This document shows, piece by piece, positions 62,306 to 64,000 of a DNA stretch of 64,000 bases (position 1 is the stretch's first letter; the number at the start of each line of letters is the position of its first letter). The notes beneath the pieces were generated by a model. That model saw only the letters and a program-made list of their open reading frames with translations. It was not told the origin of the DNA and ran no database searches. A program made the position numbers and the translations under genes. Source of the DNA: Pseudomonas mandelii (GTDB lineage Bacteria; Pseudomonadota; Gammaproteobacteria; Pseudomonadales; Pseudomonadaceae); assembly GCF_006438925.1 (NCBI RefSeq), contig NZ_RCZA01000007.1:3611-67610 (forward strand). Direction: 5' to 3'.

Positions 62306-64000
62306 TCAATAACCGAGCGACAACCCAGTGTTACGACGTGGATCGTTCGCCCCATAGAAGCGGTTTTTGCCCACCGGTTTGCCTTCCAGCGACGGTGCAC
62401 CGACCAGAATCGCCGCCACATGGTTGGCGTCCTGTGGCCCGGCAAACTTGTGCCCCCAGCTTTCGAGCATCTTCACCGTATCGGGGCTGGTAGTGAAGGT
62501 CTCAAGGTTGGTCTCTTCCGGCAACCACTGCTGGTGGAAACGCGGTGCATCGACCGCTTCCTGGATGTTCATCCCGTAGTCGATCACGTTGAGCATAGTC
62601 AACAAGGTTGCGGTGATGATGCGACTGCCGCCGGGGGTGCCGACCACCATTACCACTTTGCCGTCCTTGGTGACGATGGTCGGGCTCATGGACGACAGCG
62701 GTGCCTTGCCGGGCGCGATGGCGTTGGCCTCCCCTTGCACCAGGCCGTACATGTTTGGCACGCCGATTTTCGAGGTGAAATCGTCCATTTCGTCGTTGAG
62801 GATGACCCCGGTTTTGCTGGCCATGACGCCGGCGCCGAACCAGTCGTTCAAGGTGTAGGTCACCGAGACCGCGTTGCCCCATTTATCGACGATAGAGTAA
62901 TGGGTGGTGTTACTGCCTTCATGGGGCGCTACGCCGGGTTTGAGCTCGCGGGACACACCGGCCTTTTGCGGGTCGATGGCGGTGCGGATTTTGGTGGCGT
63001 AGTTTTTATCCAGCAAATGGGCGATCGGGTTTTTCACAAAGTCCGGGTCGCCCAGGTAACTGTTGCGGTCCACATAAGCGTGGCGCATGGCTTCGATCTG
63101 GTAGTGCATGCCCTGGGCCGAGTGGTAGCCAAGGTCTTTCATCGGGTAACCGTCGAGGATGTTCATGATCTCGCAAATCACTACCCCGCCGGAGCTTGGC
63201 GGCGGTGCCGAGACCACATGGTAGCCGCGGTAATCGCATTCAATCGGGGCCAGTTCGCGGGTCTTGTATTTGTCGAGGTCGGCCTGGGTGATGATGCCTT
63301 TGTTGGCCTGGCTGGCGGTGACGATGGCATCCGCCACCCAGCCTTTATAGAAGCCGTCGGCGCCCTTTTCGGAGATTTCCCGCAGGGTTTTGCCGAGGTC
63401 TTTTTGCACCAGTTTCTGACCGACTTGCATCGGCTCGCCGTTGCTCAGGAAGATCGCACCGGAATCCTTGATGTCCTTCTTGAACACGTCAGTGGCGTAT
63501 TCCAGCAACTCGACATCGCCCTGCTCCAGCACAAAACCGTCTTCGGCGAGCTTGATGGCCGGGGCGATCACTTCCTTGCGCGGTTTGGTGCCGTATTTCT
63601 TCAGCGCCAGCTCCATGCCCGACACGGTGCCCGGCACGCCAACGGCCAGATGGCCACGGGTGCTCAGGTCAGGGACGACGTTGCCCTCCTTGTCGAGGTA
63701 CATGTTGGCGGTGGCGGCCAGCGGTGCTTTTTCACGGAAGTCGAGGAACGTCTTGCGCCCGTCCGCCAACTGAATGGTCATGAAACCGCCGCCGCCCAGG
63801 TTGCCCGCTGCGGGATAAACCACCGCCAGCGCATAACCGACCGCTACCGCGGCATCAACGGCGTTGCCGCCGTTCTTGAGCACATCGACACCCACGTGAC
63901 TGGCCAGATGCTGGGCGGTGACGACCATGCCGTTTTCGGCCGCGACCGGCGCCACGGAGGCCGCGTAAGCACTGAGGCAGCTGAGCGCCAATGAGGTCGC
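62306..64000 (-). CDS. ggt: gamma-glutamyltransferase, 5' end outside the window
   Basis: The visible 565 codons cover nearly the whole periplasmic enzyme that hydrolyses or transfers the gamma-glutamyl group of glutathione. Diagnostic segments are NGGNAVDAAVAVGYALAVVY, GGGGFMTIQL, the autocleavage site GSNTTHYSIVD with the nucleophilic Thr, SSMSPTIV and GTPGGSRIITATLL. The frame continues through the right edge, and the first visible residues (ATSLALSCLSAYAASVAPVA) are the end of a signal peptide. The start codon lies beyond 64000. Confidence 0.95.
   Translation of the reverse strand, partial: ATSLALSCLSAYAASVAPVAAENGMVVTAQHLASHVGVDVLKNGGNAVDAAVAVGYALAVVYPAAGNLGGGGFMTIQLADGRKTFLDFREKAPLAATANMYLDKEGNVVPDLSTRGHLAVGVPGTVSGMELALKKYGTKPRKEVIAPAIKLAEDGFVLEQGDVELLEYATDVFKKDIKDSGAIFLSNGEPMQVGQKLVQKDLGKTLREISEKGADGFYKGWVADAIVTASQANKGIITQADLDKYKTRELAPIECDYRGYHVVSAPPPSSGGVVICEIMNILDGYPMKDLGYHSAQGMHYQIEAMRHAYVDRNSYLGDPDFVKNPIAHLLDKNYATKIRTAIDPQKAGVSRELKPGVAPHEGSNTTHYSIVDKWGNAVSVTYTLNDWFGAGVMASKTGVILNDEMDDFTSKIGVPNMYGLVQGEANAIAPGKAPLSSMSPTIVTKDGKVVMVVGTPGGSRIITATLLTMLNVIDYGMNIQEAVDAPRFHQQWLPEETNLETFTTSPDTVKMLESWGHKFAGPQDANHVAAILVGAPSLEGKPVGKNRFYGANDPRRNTGLSLGY

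Noticed and set aside
61952-63994. 680-codon plus-strand frame opposite ggt and the isochorismatase gene
   Set aside because: It spans two recognisable minus-strand genes and has low-complexity composition typical of an antisense shadow.

Overview
The window looks like chromosome of a fluorescent-group Pseudomonas. The coding sequence is GC-rich, REP-type palindromes are present, and many gene families are typical of that group (the DUF6124 protein, the TorF-type porin, the periplasmic AroQ chorismate mutase, the secreted 13-residue-repeat protein, the acidic small proteins). It is an accessory, niche-adaptation stretch. I found no rRNA, tRNA, CRISPR array or replication origin, and no essential information-processing operon.

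Layout. 1-298: left end of an IS66-family element (tnpB runs off the edge). 401-4231: small unknown protein, then a four-gene ABC importer of the phosphonate/selenate class. 4277-6550: drug-efflux MFS gene with a membrane-fusion partner that has lost its 5' half. 6575-12165: thioesterase, a divergent arylsulfatase / formylglycine-generating-enzyme pair, and a DUF4239 membrane protein. 12461-19635: secreted tandem-repeat protein, periplasmic chorismate mutase, SnoaL-like protein, amidase, a frameshifted fatty-acid hydroxylase, cytochrome c, a GlxA-type regulator and a second thioesterase. 19640-24590: N-methyl amino-acid oxidase and a sugar-acid locus (MFS transporter plus enolase-superfamily dehydratase, with a divergent LysR regulator). 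24849-27104: SYLF lipid-binding protein, cardiolipin-synthase-like phospholipase D and a 24-residue membrane peptide. 27185-33048: a patchy region of relics, repeats, small acidic proteins, a HEAT-repeat protein, an AT-rich orphan and a phage head-gene remnant. 33158-34565: kinase-fold protein lacking catalytic residues, GNAT acetyltransferase, and a perfect 30-bp inverted repeat. 34592-41745: colinear set of LuxR regulator, two exported amidohydrolases (one frameshifted), porin and NCS1 permease. 42055-47728: lipoprotein, CopD-like membrane protein, arsenic operon arsR-arsB-arsC-arsH, methyltransferase and zinc-peptidase-like protein. 47993-55655: iron alcohol dehydrogenase, TPR protein, AraC regulator, diiron protein, MAPEG protein, Mut7-C RNase, TrmK-like methyltransferase and a 31-residue membrane peptide. 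55887-57820: DUF3606 protein, IS66 relic and GT39 glycosyltransferase. 58280-64000: NCS1 permease/nitrilase pair with a divergent LysR regulator, isochorismatase, and partial gamma-glutamyltransferase.

The most interesting signal is upstream of the DUF6124 gene (27918-28120). Two short blocks occur near the 5' end of the leader and again at the ribosome-binding site. A middle segment is complementary to both copies, in the antiparallel order needed for a composite antisense RNA. This is the layout of the phage P1/P7 C4 antisense RNA. A second shared signal is an A-rich AAAAACAA-like motif just upstream of, or touching, the starts of the transport and hydrolase genes. It matches the AAnAAnAA motif of Hfq/Crc and suggests that these scavenging genes are under common catabolite repression.
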